Positions 1 to 8,398 of a stretch of DNA of 64,000 nt are shown here, piece by piece. Within the stretch, counting starts at the first letter, position 1, and every line of letters begins with the position of its first letter. A program made the translations under genes and the position numbers. The notes beneath the pieces were generated by a model. That model was not told the DNA's origin. It did not search any database and saw nothing but the letters and a program-made list of their open reading frames with translations. The DNA is from Paucibacter sp. PLA-PC-4 (GTDB taxonomy: Bacteria > Pseudomonadota > Gammaproteobacteria > Burkholderiales > Burkholderiaceae_C), in assembly GCF_026241155.1 (NCBI RefSeq), contig NZ_JAPFGP010000001.1:248001-312000 (forward strand). Reading direction: 5' to 3'.

Positions 1-681
1 CGGCGTTGCGACGGCCCAGTCGGCCGCATGGCTGCTGTCTTCCAGCGCGCGGGCGAGAATCGCAGGTTGCGTGTGCCCCAGGGTCAGCAACACGGACTTA
101 AGGCTGTGAGCGAGGCGCCGCAGGGCCTGGGCATCGCAGCTTGCCAGGGCGCGGTCGCCTTCGATCAGGTCGGCGCCAAACTGCTGCAGACAGCTGGCGC
201 GAAAGCTGCGGTAGAGCGGCTCGTTGCCACCGAAATGTTCGGCGATAGCGCGAGCAGTCGCTGGGTCTGCCTTGACGACGATGGCTGCGGCTTGCTCGCC
301 CCCTAAGGACAGTGCATCACTAACGCAGCCTTGCAAATCGACCAGACTGCAGGGCTTGGACAGCAGTCGCCAGACTTCAGGCCGCTCCAGGCGCAGGCGC
401 ACCTGCGGGTTCAGACCCGCACTGAAGACCACCAGCCTTGCGGCGCCTTGTAGAGCCGGATTGGCTGCCAGTGAATCGATCAATTCGAAGCCTGAACGTC
501 CGGGCAGCATCAGGTCAGTCAAGATCAGATCCACTGGAGCGCGGACCAACTCGGCCAGCCCTTCGTCCACCGTCGGCAGTGCCAGCAGTTCGATCCCCAG
601 ATCCTCCAGGGCCAGGCCGACGAAGCGCTGAAGCGAAGCGTCATCCTCGATCAGCAGGACGCGAGGTCGACCGGTGTTCAT
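1..681 (-). CDS. Receiver-HPt two-domain signalling protein (C-terminus outside window)
   Basis: The reading frame opens at an ATG at 681 and runs off the left edge without a stop, so the C-terminus is missing. The N-terminal receiver domain (about residues 6-125) has the acidic pair D13/D14, phosphoacceptor D56 in the motif LILTDLMLPG, and K109 in LLSKP. A second domain contains AHSLKS with H192, the hallmark of a histidine phosphotransfer (HPt) module. Such proteins pass phosphate between kinases and other regulators. It lies 61 bases downstream of an HTH-receiver gene on the same strand, so the two are probably co-transcribed. Receiver assignment is firm; HPt assignment is likely. Confidence 0.85.
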   Translation of the reverse strand, partial: MNTGRPRVLLIEDDASLQRFVGLALEDLGIELLALPTVDEGLAELVRAPVDLILTDLMLPGRSGFELIDSLAANPALQGAARLVVFSAGLNPQVRLRLERPEVWRLLSKPCSLVDLQGCVSDALSLGGEQAAAIVVKADPATARAIAEHFGGNEPLYRSFRASCLQQFGADLIEGDRALASCDAQALRRLAHSLKSVLLTLGHTQPAILARALEDSSHAADWAVATP

Positions 682-742
682 AGGCTTGATTCCGGGCTCC
701 ACACGGAAGCGCAGGCCTTCGTCGGCAGGGGGAGTCTGGGGA

Positions 743-1381
743 TCAAGCCTTGGCCTCCATACTCAACTGTTCGCGCAGCAGCACTGGCAAATCCATCACG
801 AGGCGGGGCTTATGCACAACCGGCACGTCTTGCAGCGCAAAGGCATAGGGCTCGCGCTGGGCGGCATCCAGCGAGGTGATGACGATCAGGCGGCTTCCCG
901 CGAACTGGGGCTGGGATCGCAGGCTGGTGATCAGGGTGGCGCCATCGATGCCGGGCAAGAGGATATCTACCAGCAGAAATTCGGGTTGCAACTGCCCATA
1001 CATGGCCAGCCCGACGATGCCATCGGCGGCCATATGCACTTCTAACTCCGGGAACTGCTGGCCCAGCAGCATCGCTATCAGGTTCTGGTAGTGCACCGAG
1101 TCTTCGATCAGCAGCAGGCGCGGCCGCCGGCTGAGGGAGCGCACAAGGGGCTGCTGGACATTCTGGGCTTCAGTGGCTGGCACACCACGGCGCGACAGCC
1201 AGGCATCTACAGAGCTGCGGGCGATACGTCGGTGGCCGCCGGGGGTCTTCCAGGCCTCCAGTTCGCCGCGGTCCACCATCAGTTGTACCGAGCGAACGGC
1301 CATGCCCAGTCTGCGGGCGACTTCCAAGGTGCTGTAGTCGCTGGTTTCTTCAAAGCCAGATGATGGATTTGTTTTAGGCAT
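743..1381 (-). CDS. DNA-binding response regulator, HTH (excisionase/MerR-like) fused to receiver
   Basis: A 212-residue protein. Residues about 16-65 form a small winged-helix of the excisionase/MerR type (STLEVARRLGM, then KTPGGHRRI, typical of helix-turn-helix plus wing). A receiver domain follows (about 87-208) with E93/D94, phosphoacceptor D139 in LLVDILLPG, T169 and K191. Order is DNA-binding first, receiver second, the reverse of most response regulators. The frame extends upstream to 1600, but that would run into the divergent gene, and the product from the ATG at 1381 begins just before the first domain. Together with the receiver-HPt gene it forms a minus-strand pair divergent from the receiver/HD-GYP operon. 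Confidence 0.85.
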   Translation of the reverse strand: MPKTNPSSGFEETSDYSTLEVARRLGMAVRSVQLMVDRGELEAWKTPGGHRRIARSSVDAWLSRRGVPATEAQNVQQPLVRSLSRRPRLLLIEDSVHYQNLIAMLLGQQFPELEVHMAADGIVGLAMYGQLQPEFLLVDILLPGIDGATLITSLRSQPQFAGSRLIVITSLDAAQREPYAFALQDVPVVHKPRLVMDLPVLLREQLSMEAKA

Positions 1382-1426
1382 TGCGCAATTTTGCCGGTTT
1401 TTGTCGAACCTGAATCGTCTAAAGGG

Positions 1427-1456
1427 TTGATTGATAAAAATGATACAAGTAATAAT
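1427..1456 (+). promoter_or_regulatory. Candidate sigma-70 promoter for the receiver/HD-GYP/binding protein/kinase operon
   Basis: TTGATT at 1427-1432 and AATAAT at 1451-1456 are separated by 18 bases (17 if TAATAA is taken). This AT-rich patch stands out in the high-GC background and lies between the divergent signalling operons. A start site near 1463 would fall at or past the ATG at 1462, which argues that translation begins at the TTG at 1489. Confidence 0.45.
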
Positions 1457-1488
1457 GCGCCATGCCATCTGCCCCATCAGGAGCCATC

Positions 1489-1860
1489 TTGAAGACGATA
1501 TTGATTGTGGACGACCATGCCGACATCCGCCGACTGATCCGCATGACGCTGGAGTTCGACAACTACCAGATTCGCGAGGAGGCGACCGGGGAGGCCGCAC
1601 TGCAGTTCGTCGAGACCGTCCGACCAGATGTCGTACTGCTTGACGTGATGATGCCCGGGGCGTTCGATGGCCTGGAGGTTTGCCGCAGGATCAAGGCCAA
1701 TCCGGCACTGCAGGGCGTGCAAGTCCTGCTTCTGAGCGCCCGAGGTCAAGCAAGGGATCGCGAGGCCGGCCTGCAGGCCGGAGCGGATGCGTATCTCGTC
1801 AAGCCTTTCAGCCCGCTTCAGCTGATAGACACAATCGCCGCGAAGTGCGCGCTCGCCTGA
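1489..1860 (+). CDS. Single-domain response regulator (CheY-like receiver)
   Basis: A stand-alone receiver domain of 123 residues with D8/D9, phosphoacceptor D52 in VVLLDVMMPG, S83 in LLSA and K105 in LVKPF, so all phosphorylation residues are present. I place the start at the TTG at 1489, preceded by AGGAG at 1479-1483 with a 5-base spacer; this gives the usual receiver opening MKTILIVDD. An upstream in-frame ATG at 1462 has no ribosome binding site and sits at the predicted transcription start. The protein has no output domain, so it probably relays signal to partners, perhaps the HD-GYP protein 18 bases downstream or the kinase at the operon's end. Confidence 0.88.
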   Translation: MKTILIVDDHADIRRLIRMTLEFDNYQIREEATGEAALQFVETVRPDVVLLDVMMPGAFDGLEVCRRIKANPALQGVQVLLLSARGQARDREAGLQAGADAYLVKPFSPLQLIDTIAAKCALA

Positions 1861-1878
1861 GACTGATTGGAGAATGCC

Positions 1879-2634
1879 ATGTATGCCGCGACTGTGAGCC
1901 GCCAGGACCATGTTTTCGACGCCGCCGCCAACGAACAGATGGAGCGCATTGTGTCGGACCTGGGCCGCATGTACCAGGAGCGCAACGAGGCTTTGCGCGA
2001 GGTGGCTTGTGCCCACCACGAGGCCTTGCTGCGCCTGTCGCTCGCGGCCGAACTGCGCGATGACGACACCGGCGTGCACATCATGCGCATCGGCTACCTG
2101 TCCGAGGCGCTGGCCCTGATGCTGGGCGAGCCGGCCGCCTTTGCCAAGATGCTGTGCCGGGCAGCACCGATGCACGATATCGGCAAGATCGGTATACCCG
2201 ACCATGTGCTGAAGAAGCCCGGCAGCTTCACCGCCGAAGAGCGTCGGGTGATGAATACCCATCCGACGCTGGGCGCGGAGATCCTCGGGCGCTCACGCAT
2301 CCCGCTGTTCCAGTTGGCGGCCGAGGTCGCCCTGACCCACCATGAGCGCTGGGACGGCTGCGGCTATCCTCATGGGGTGAGCGGCGAGGCGATCCCGCTG
2401 GCCGGGCGCATCGTCGCGGTGGTTGACTTCTTCGACGCGCTGACCATGGATCGCTGCTATCGCGATGCCTTTGGCGACGAGGTGGCGCTGCGCATGCTCG
2501 GCGAGCAGCGTGGCTTGGCCTTCGATCCGCGCATCGTCGACTGCTTCATCGCCAATGCGCCGGCGCTGATTGAGCTGCGCGAGCAGATCAACCAACATCC
2601 GCCGAGCTTTGAAACGATGTCCCTGCCTGCTTGA
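1879..2634 (+). CDS. HD-GYP domain cyclic-di-GMP phosphodiesterase
   Basis: A 251-residue protein with an HD-GYP domain. The HD pair is H99-D100 in MHDIGKIGIPD; downstream are HHERWDGCGYPHG with the GYP at about 162-164 and VVDFFDALT carrying the later metal-binding aspartates. The family hydrolyses c-di-GMP at a two- or three-iron centre. Residues 1-55 are helical and lack a recognisable sensor or receiver domain, so input probably comes from the separate receiver just upstream; together they equal the common REC-HD-GYP architecture split in two. The start is the ATG at 1879, with TTGGAG at 1867-1872. Eight bases separate it from the next gene. Confidence 0.92.
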   Translation: MYAATVSRQDHVFDAAANEQMERIVSDLGRMYQERNEALREVACAHHEALLRLSLAAELRDDDTGVHIMRIGYLSEALALMLGEPAAFAKMLCRAAPMHDIGKIGIPDHVLKKPGSFTAEERRVMNTHPTLGAEILGRSRIPLFQLAAEVALTHHERWDGCGYPHGVSGEAIPLAGRIVAVVDFFDALTMDRCYRDAFGDEVALRMLGEQRGLAFDPRIVDCFIANAPALIELREQINQHPPSFETMSLPA

Positions 2635-2642
2635 GGAATGCC

Positions 2643-3446
2643 GTGCTGAACACGCTTCGCCCCTTTCTGCTGAGCCTGGCCCTGCTATGGGCAGCAAGCC
2701 CGGCCGCCCATGCCCGAACCGACAGCCCGACTTTGGAGCGTATTGGCGCCAGCAAAATCTTGCGTGTGTGCATCTGGCCTGACTACTACGGCGTTACCTA
2801 TCGCAACCCGCGCTCCCAGGCGCTGGGAGGCATCGACATCGACCTTTCAACCGAGCTGGCGCGCGAGCTCGGTGTCAGGCTGGAGCATGTCGCCTCGTCC
2901 TTCCCGACGCTGGTCCAAGACCTGAAGAGCGAGCGTTGCGATGTGGCCATGTTCGCGATCGGCGTGCTGCCGCAGCGCCGCCAGCAGCTGGACTTCAGCC
3001 AGCCCTATCTGCAAAGCGATATCTACGGGGTGACGACCCGCAGCAATCGCGTCGTGCGCGAGTGGGCCGACATAGACAAGCCCGGCGTAGTCGTGGCCGT
3101 GCAGGCCGGCACGGTGATGGAGAGCGTGATGCCAGCTGCGCTCAAACATGCCAAGTTGGCCGTCGTGCGGCCACCAGCCACGCGCGAGCGCGAGCTGGAG
3201 GCCGGGCGGGTCGATGTCTTCATGACCGACTATCCCTACAGCCGACGGCTGCTGGACAACGCCGACTGGGCAAAGCTGATCGCACCGCCCCAGCCCTTCC
3301 ATGTGCTGCCCTATGCTTATGCGGTCCGCCAGGGCGACCCCGCCTGGCTGGCGCGGCTGGACGAGTTTGTCGCCCGCATCAAGCGTGATGGCCGCCTGCA
3401 GGCCGCGGCCAAGCGGCACGGCCTGTCCGCAATCGTGGTCAACTAG
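2643..3446 (+). CDS. Periplasmic solute-binding protein, family 3 (amino-acid type)
   Basis: A 267-residue protein with a signal peptide (hydrophobic LLSLALLWAASPAAHA) and a family 3 solute-binding fold: LRVCIWPDYYG near the N-terminus, GIDIDLSTELARELG and a C-terminal ARLDEFVARIK helix. The start is a GTG at 2643 with GAGG at 2633-2636. No permease or ATPase gene is nearby. The gene ends four bases before a histidine kinase gene, so the protein more likely serves as a ligand-sensing subunit for that kinase than as a transporter component. Such binding proteins are known as fused sensor domains in BvgS/EvgS kinases; here the domain would be a separate polypeptide. That role is inference. Confidence 0.85.
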   Translation: MLNTLRPFLLSLALLWAASPAAHARTDSPTLERIGASKILRVCIWPDYYGVTYRNPRSQALGGIDIDLSTELARELGVRLEHVASSFPTLVQDLKSERCDVAMFAIGVLPQRRQQLDFSQPYLQSDIYGVTTRSNRVVREWADIDKPGVVVAVQAGTVMESVMPAALKHAKLAVVRPPATRERELEAGRVDVFMTDYPYSRRLLDNADWAKLIAPPQPFHVLPYAYAVRQGDPAWLARLDEFVARIKRDGRLQAAAKRHGLSAIVVN

Positions 3447-3450
3447 CCGG

Positions 3451-5961
3451 ATGCGTGCGACCGCAGCCATCCTCGCAAAGCCTTGGCGTATCGGTCCGCT
3501 GGTCGGTCTCATCGCGGTGTTGCTGGCGCTGCTGACAGTGCTGGCAATGAGTGCGTTTGCTTGGTTTGAGCGGCGCGGAGCATTGGAGGGCGCACGCGCG
3601 CGCAACGAACTGCTGGCGCGGGTGCTGGAGGATCATGTCACCCTTACCGTGGAGACTGCCGCCCTGGCACTAGCCACGCTCGGCGAGAGCGTGGCCTTGC
3701 AGCCCAGCACCGAGCCTGGCCGGCTCCAGCCGCTGCTGACCCAGGCAATGCCGGGACTGCCGTTCATGCGCAGCCTGGCGATCCTGGACTTGCACGGCGA
3801 TGTGCTGGCCAGCTCGACGCCGGCCGAGCGAGGCCTGCGCATCGACTTGCGGTTGCTGGGGCCGCTGCCTGCCGAGGGGCGGGACCTGCTGGCGCCGCCG
3901 CAGGCTGGCCGCGGCTTGGCGGACCTGGCGTCGGCCGCGCGTGCGCCGAAGGCGCCCAGCCTGACGATGCTGCCACTGTGGCGCCAGATGCGCAGCCCTG
4001 GCGGCGAGCGCTTGCTGCTGCTGGCCCTGATCAATCCTGATGCGCTCGCGAATTACCAACAGGGCGTGCTGTCCGACCCGGAGAGTCTGGCTCTGCTGAC
4101 CCGCTACGACGGCAGCGTGCTGGCAGCAACTCAACTGCTGTCTCTGGAGCCCGGCCAGCGGTTGCAGGGCCATCCCGTGTTCGAGGAATGGCTGCCGGCG
4201 CGTGAGCATGGCAGCTATGTGGGCGCAGGCAACGACGCAGGCCCCCAAGTGGTGGCCTTCAGGGTGTCGCGCACCCGCCCGCTGGTGGTGCTGGTGGAGC
4301 AGTCGCAGAAGGCTGCGCTGGCAGCCTGGCGCCAGAATCTACTCTGGCTGCTCCCCATAGGCCTGGGCGCCTTGCTGCTGATTGCCGGCACGGCTGCGGT
4401 GGTGCTGCGCAGCCTGCACTCCCGCGCGCAAGCAAGGCGTGAGCTGAACCGCGCGCATGAGCAGGTCGCCTTGCGCGAGCGCGAGATGAGTGTGCTGCTT
4501 AAAAGCGTGCAGGAGCTGATCTTTCGCACCGATGCCGAAGGTGTGCTGAGCTTTGTCAATGCCCGCTGGGGCGCGATCAGCCAGGCGCGCGGCGACCAGG
4601 CGCTGGGCCGGCGCCTGCCGGATCTGGTCGTCCCGGCGGACCGCGAGCGCGTGGCCGCGTTGTTCAGCCTCAGTGATCGCACCGGCGTGCGCAACGCCGA
4701 GGCCTCCGTGCTGACCAGCGATGGCATGCTGCGCCGCTTCGATCTTGCGGTCGTTCCCCTGCACGGCCAGGGACGCATCGTTGGCTTTGCAGGCAGTGCA
4801 GTGGATGTCACCGAGCGCTACGCCGCCCAGACGCGGCTGCAGCATCAACTGGCCTTCACTGGCCTGTTGCTGGAGCTGAGCCCACAGCCGATTTCGATGA
4901 TTGATGCTCAGCGGCGTTATGTCTCCGTCAACAAGGCCTGGGAGGACTTCACCGGGCGGCGCCGCACAGATGTGATCGGCACGCAGGTGGGGCATTTCAT
5001 GCCGGTGGCCGAGCGCGCTGTCCATGAGGCCCAGGACCAGCGTCTGCTCAGCGAGGGCGGGCGCCTGCGCTACGAGACACAGCTGCTGCACAGCGACGGC
5101 CAGCGTCGCGACATGCTGGTGACCAAGGTGATGGTGCGCGACGAACACGGCGAACCGGCCGGTATCTTGGCCACGCTGATGGATGTCAGCGAGTTCCGCG
5201 ATGCCGAGCGCGCCACCCGGGAGGCCCGCGACGTGGCCGAGCAAGCCTCGCGCGCCAAGTCGGAGTTTGTCGCCAATATGAGCCATGAGCTGCGCACGCC
5301 GCTGCAGTCCATCCTTGGGTTTTCCGAGCTGGGCATGATGCGGGGGCGCGATCATCCCAAGCTGGCCAGCATGTTCACGGACATCCATGCCTCTGGCCAG
5401 CGCATGCTGGCCCTGGTCAATGATCTGCTGGACGTCTCAAAGATCGAGAGTTCGGTTGGCACCTTCGACCTGGAGCGCTGCGATCTGCGCGGCCTGGTTC
5501 ACAGCGTGCTGCGCGAGCTCGAGCCCTTGATCGCGCGGCGCCAGCTGCGCTTGTTCGTGGCGCTGCCCGAAGAGCCACTGAATGCCAAGGTCGACCCCTT
5601 GCGTTTTCAGCAAGTGGTGCGCAACGTGGCGGCCAATGCGATCAAGTTCTCGCCGGAGGGCAGCGAGCTACAGCTGCAGGGCGAGCTGACGCCGCAGGGC
5701 GAGATCCACCTGAGTGTGGCCGACCGGGGGCCGGGCATCCCGCCGGCCGAGCTCGACACCATCTTCGAGGCTTTTGTTCAATCCAGCCATACCAAGGACG
5801 GTTCTGGCGGCACCGGCCTGGGCCTGGCGATCTGCCGCAAGATTGTCGAGATCCACGGCGGCCGCATCCACGCGCTCAATCGCGAGGGCGGCGGCGCAGT
5901 GTTCCACATCTACCTGCCGCTGCGGCCTTCTGGAGATACCCAGATGAGCACCTTGCTCTAG
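3451..5961 (+). CDS. Membrane sensor histidine kinase with two PAS domains
   Basis: An 836-residue kinase. Membrane helix 1 lies at about residues 12-35, a periplasmic sensor region of about 260 residues follows, and helix 2 is at about 297-320. Two PAS domains follow, the second opening with LLLELSPQPISMIDAQRRYV. The HisKA box MSHELRTPLQ carries phosphorylatable H612. The ATPase domain shows N box NVAANAIKF, G1 DRGPGIP and G2 GTGLGLAI. There is no receiver, so phosphate must pass to a separate partner such as the receiver at 1489 or the receiver-HPt protein. It is the last gene of the operon and is convergent with the peptidase gene 7 bases on. Confidence 0.92.
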   Translation: MRATAAILAKPWRIGPLVGLIAVLLALLTVLAMSAFAWFERRGALEGARARNELLARVLEDHVTLTVETAALALATLGESVALQPSTEPGRLQPLLTQAMPGLPFMRSLAILDLHGDVLASSTPAERGLRIDLRLLGPLPAEGRDLLAPPQAGRGLADLASAARAPKAPSLTMLPLWRQMRSPGGERLLLLALINPDALANYQQGVLSDPESLALLTRYDGSVLAATQLLSLEPGQRLQGHPVFEEWLPAREHGSYVGAGNDAGPQVVAFRVSRTRPLVVLVEQSQKAALAAWRQNLLWLLPIGLGALLLIAGTAAVVLRSLHSRAQARRELNRAHEQVALREREMSVLLKSVQELIFRTDAEGVLSFVNARWGAISQARGDQALGRRLPDLVVPADRERVAALFSLSDRTGVRNAEASVLTSDGMLRRFDLAVVPLHGQGRIVGFAGSAVDVTERYAAQTRLQHQLAFTGLLLELSPQPISMIDAQRRYVSVNKAWEDFTGRRRTDVIGTQVGHFMPVAERAVHEAQDQRLLSEGGRLRYETQLLHSDGQRRDMLVTKVMVRDEHGEPAGILATLMDVSEFRDAERATREARDVAEQASRAKSEFVANMSHELRTPLQSILGFSELGMMRGRDHPKLASMFTDIHASGQRMLALVNDLLDVSKIESSVGTFDLERCDLRGLVHSVLRELEPLIARRQLRLFVALPEEPLNAKVDPLRFQQVVRNVAANAIKFSPEGSELQLQGELTPQGEIHLSVADRGPGIPPAELDTIFEAFVQSSHTKDGSGGTGLGLAICRKIVEIHGGRIHALNREGGGAVFHIYLPLRPSGDTQMSTLL

Positions 5962-5968
5962 CTTGCCC

Positions 5969-8371
5969 TCAGGGCGCCCGCGGGTCGCCCAGGTGCGTCT
6001 TGAGCCACTGGCTCATCTCCCACTGCACCTGGCCCACCGATTCGCGCGCCGTGTAGCCGTGGCCCTCGTGCGGCAGCGCCACATAGCGCACCGTACCGCC
6101 CAGGCCAGCCAGGGCTTGGTAGAGGCGCTCGCTCTGCATCGGATAGGTGCCGGAGTTGCTGTCTTCCTCGCCGTGGATCAGGAGCAGCGGCTCCTTGATC
6201 TGGTTGGCGTAGAGAAAGGGCGAGAGCTTCAGATAGGTCTCGCGTGCATCCCACAGCGAGCGGCGCTCACTTTGGAAGCCGAATGGTGTCAGCGTGCGGT
6301 TGTAGGCGCCGCTTCGGGCGATGCCGGCCTTGAAGAGCTTGGTATGCGCCAGCAGATTGGCGGCCATGAAGGCACCGTAGCTGTGTCCGCCGATTGCCAT
6401 GCGGCGGGTGTCGGCCACGCCCAGCTCCTCGGCCTTGTCGATAATGGCGCGGGCATTCATCGTGATCTGCTCGATGAAGCCGTCATTCATCGTGCGCGCA
6501 TCGCCGACCACCGGCATGGTGGCGTCGTGTAGCACGACGAAACCGTCCAGCGCCAGCAACTGCGGGCTGATGCCAGCAAAGGTCGCGTACCGGCTCGGCG
6601 CGCCGGCCAATTGGCCGGCGAGCGCGGCGTCGTTGAACTCCAGTGGATAGGCCCAGACCAGCGTGGGCCGGCGCTCGCCCTCCTTGTAGTCGGGCGGCAA
6701 ATGCAGCCAGAAAGAGAGCTCGACGCCGTCGGCGCGCTTGAAGCTGACCAGTTCGCGCTTGACCCGGCGCAGTTGCGGGCTTGGGTCCTTGATGCGGGTC
6801 AGCGCCTGCGCCGCCGCGCCGCCATTGCCCAGCTCGCGCAGGTACAGATTCGGGGGCTCGACCGGGCTCTCGCGCTGCAGCAGCAGGCGTTTGTCGTCCA
6901 GCGTTGCCAGCGGCATCTCGTAGGCACTGTCGGCCGACTGGAACAGGCGCTGCACGCTCAGGTCCTTGATCGATAACCGGTCCAGGAAGGGGCGCTCGCC
7001 GCGCGGGTTGGCGCCCTGGCCGATTAGGAAGATCTCGCCCTCGCGCGTGCTTTGGATCACGTTGTGGCCATTGGCCAGCGTGCGCATCAATGGTGCGCCG
7101 GGGTGGCGGTAGCGCTCGCGCAGCGAGTGCTCGAACAAAGGCTTACTCTGGCTGCCGTTGAGCGGCAGCAGATACGTGCGGGTCCAGGCACGCAGCCGGT
7201 CCGTCTCGGTCAGCAGCGCGTGCTGGCCGTCGTCGAGAAAGCGCAGGCGAGTGAAGCGCTGCGGCATGCGCTGCACCTCAATGGGCTCTGTGTCATAAGG
7301 CGGGTCCAGCCGCATCACCCGGTCACGGAAGGCCACCCGGCTGTTAGGGTTGCCGCCGTCCAGCGCCTCGACCCAGTAGACCGCCGCATCCTTGGTCGGC
7401 GAGGGGTAGAAGATGCGCGGGCCGGGCAGCACGCCGTCGATGGCGACGCCGGCTTTGAGCGGCAGCTTGGCGAGCTCGCGCAGCACCCGGCCGTCGCGCT
7501 GCCGCAGCTCAATGACCTGCGGAAAGTCATCCCAGGTTAGGCGGTAGCTGAAGGGGCGCGCCAGACGCTCGGTCATCAGGTACTGGCCCTCGCCGATGCT
7601 GCTGACATAGGCGAACAGGCCCGGCTCGCCGATATCGCGGGACTGCGCGCTAGCCAGATTGACCAAGGTCATCTGAGAGCGCGCATGGTGCTCGAACAAG
7701 GCCTCGTCATGTGGCGACTGCAGCAAGTCGGGATAGCTGCGTTCGGGCGAGGCCCGGCCCTGATGCTCCTGCAACACCGGGCTGGGCTGGGCGCGCGGCG
7801 CGGCGCCACGGCGCTTGGGTATCGTCAGCACGACCAGCTCGCGCGGGTTCAGCCAGGCCTGCTCGCCCTGGCCCAGCGCATTGCTCAGGCGCACAAAAGG
7901 AATCTGGCGCAGTTGGCCGCTGGCGGTGTCGCCTATCCACAGCTCGTTGCCGAGGTCTACGCGCCGCTCAAGCACGAAGCGCTGACCGTCTGGCGCCCAA
8001 CTGAAGCTATGGAAGCCCTCGCCGGGCAGCTCGACCGCGCGCTCCGGCGCGTCCGGCTGCAGCAGGCTGCGCAGGCGCAAGCGCCGCACCGTGGACAGTG
8101 GCTGCGGCGTGCCGCTGGCCGCGTCGAAGCGCAGGCCGGCAAGGCGCAGCCCCGGGCGGGCCAGTTCGGCTAGGCTGTTGAAGCGCTTGAGTTCCAACAG
8201 GGCGAGGGTCTGCTTGTCGGGGGAGGGCAGCAGGCGCGGCGGCGCCGGTGCGTCCAGCAGCTCGCGGATAGCGGTCGAGGGCTGGCGATAGCCGTTGGCC
8301 AGTGCCTGGAGAGGTCCACCCAGGGCAACACAGAGCAGCAGAAACAGGGCGTGACGCAGGTGCATGGGCAT
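5969..8371 (-). CDS. Secreted S9 family serine peptidase (glutamyl-endopeptidase/S9D-like)
   Basis: An 800-residue prolyl-oligopeptidase-family enzyme. A signal peptide (ALFLLLCVALGGPLQALA) directs it to the periplasm or outside. The N-terminal 500 or so residues look like a beta-propeller, and the C-terminal alpha/beta-hydrolase domain carries the catalytic serine in GGHSYGAFMAAN (about S664), an aspartate in HGEEDSNSG and a histidine in PHEGHGY. The wording of the serine motif resembles the S9D group that includes plant and cyanobacterial glutamyl endopeptidases. An in-frame ATG two codons in is an alternative start. It stands alone, convergent with the upstream kinase and 27 bases from the AEC carrier on the same strand. 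Confidence 0.9.
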   Translation of the reverse strand: MPMHLRHALFLLLCVALGGPLQALANGYRQPSTAIRELLDAPAPPRLLPSPDKQTLALLELKRFNSLAELARPGLRLAGLRFDAASGTPQPLSTVRRLRLRSLLQPDAPERAVELPGEGFHSFSWAPDGQRFVLERRVDLGNELWIGDTASGQLRQIPFVRLSNALGQGEQAWLNPRELVVLTIPKRRGAAPRAQPSPVLQEHQGRASPERSYPDLLQSPHDEALFEHHARSQMTLVNLASAQSRDIGEPGLFAYVSSIGEGQYLMTERLARPFSYRLTWDDFPQVIELRQRDGRVLRELAKLPLKAGVAIDGVLPGPRIFYPSPTKDAAVYWVEALDGGNPNSRVAFRDRVMRLDPPYDTEPIEVQRMPQRFTRLRFLDDGQHALLTETDRLRAWTRTYLLPLNGSQSKPLFEHSLRERYRHPGAPLMRTLANGHNVIQSTREGEIFLIGQGANPRGERPFLDRLSIKDLSVQRLFQSADSAYEMPLATLDDKRLLLQRESPVEPPNLYLRELGNGGAAAQALTRIKDPSPQLRRVKRELVSFKRADGVELSFWLHLPPDYKEGERRPTLVWAYPLEFNDAALAGQLAGAPSRYATFAGISPQLLALDGFVVLHDATMPVVGDARTMNDGFIEQITMNARAIIDKAEELGVADTRRMAIGGHSYGAFMAANLLAHTKLFKAGIARSGAYNRTLTPFGFQSERRSLWDARETYLKLSPFLYANQIKEPLLLIHGEEDSNSGTYPMQSERLYQALAGLGGTVRYVALPHEGHGYTARESVGQVQWEMSQWLKTHLGDPRAP

Positions 8372-8398
8372 GGCGCAATCAGACAGCGCGCAACGATA

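Noticed and set aside
1462-1488. ATG start for the lone receiver
   Set aside because: No ribosome site, and it would coincide with the predicted transcription start; TTG 1489 has AGGAG.
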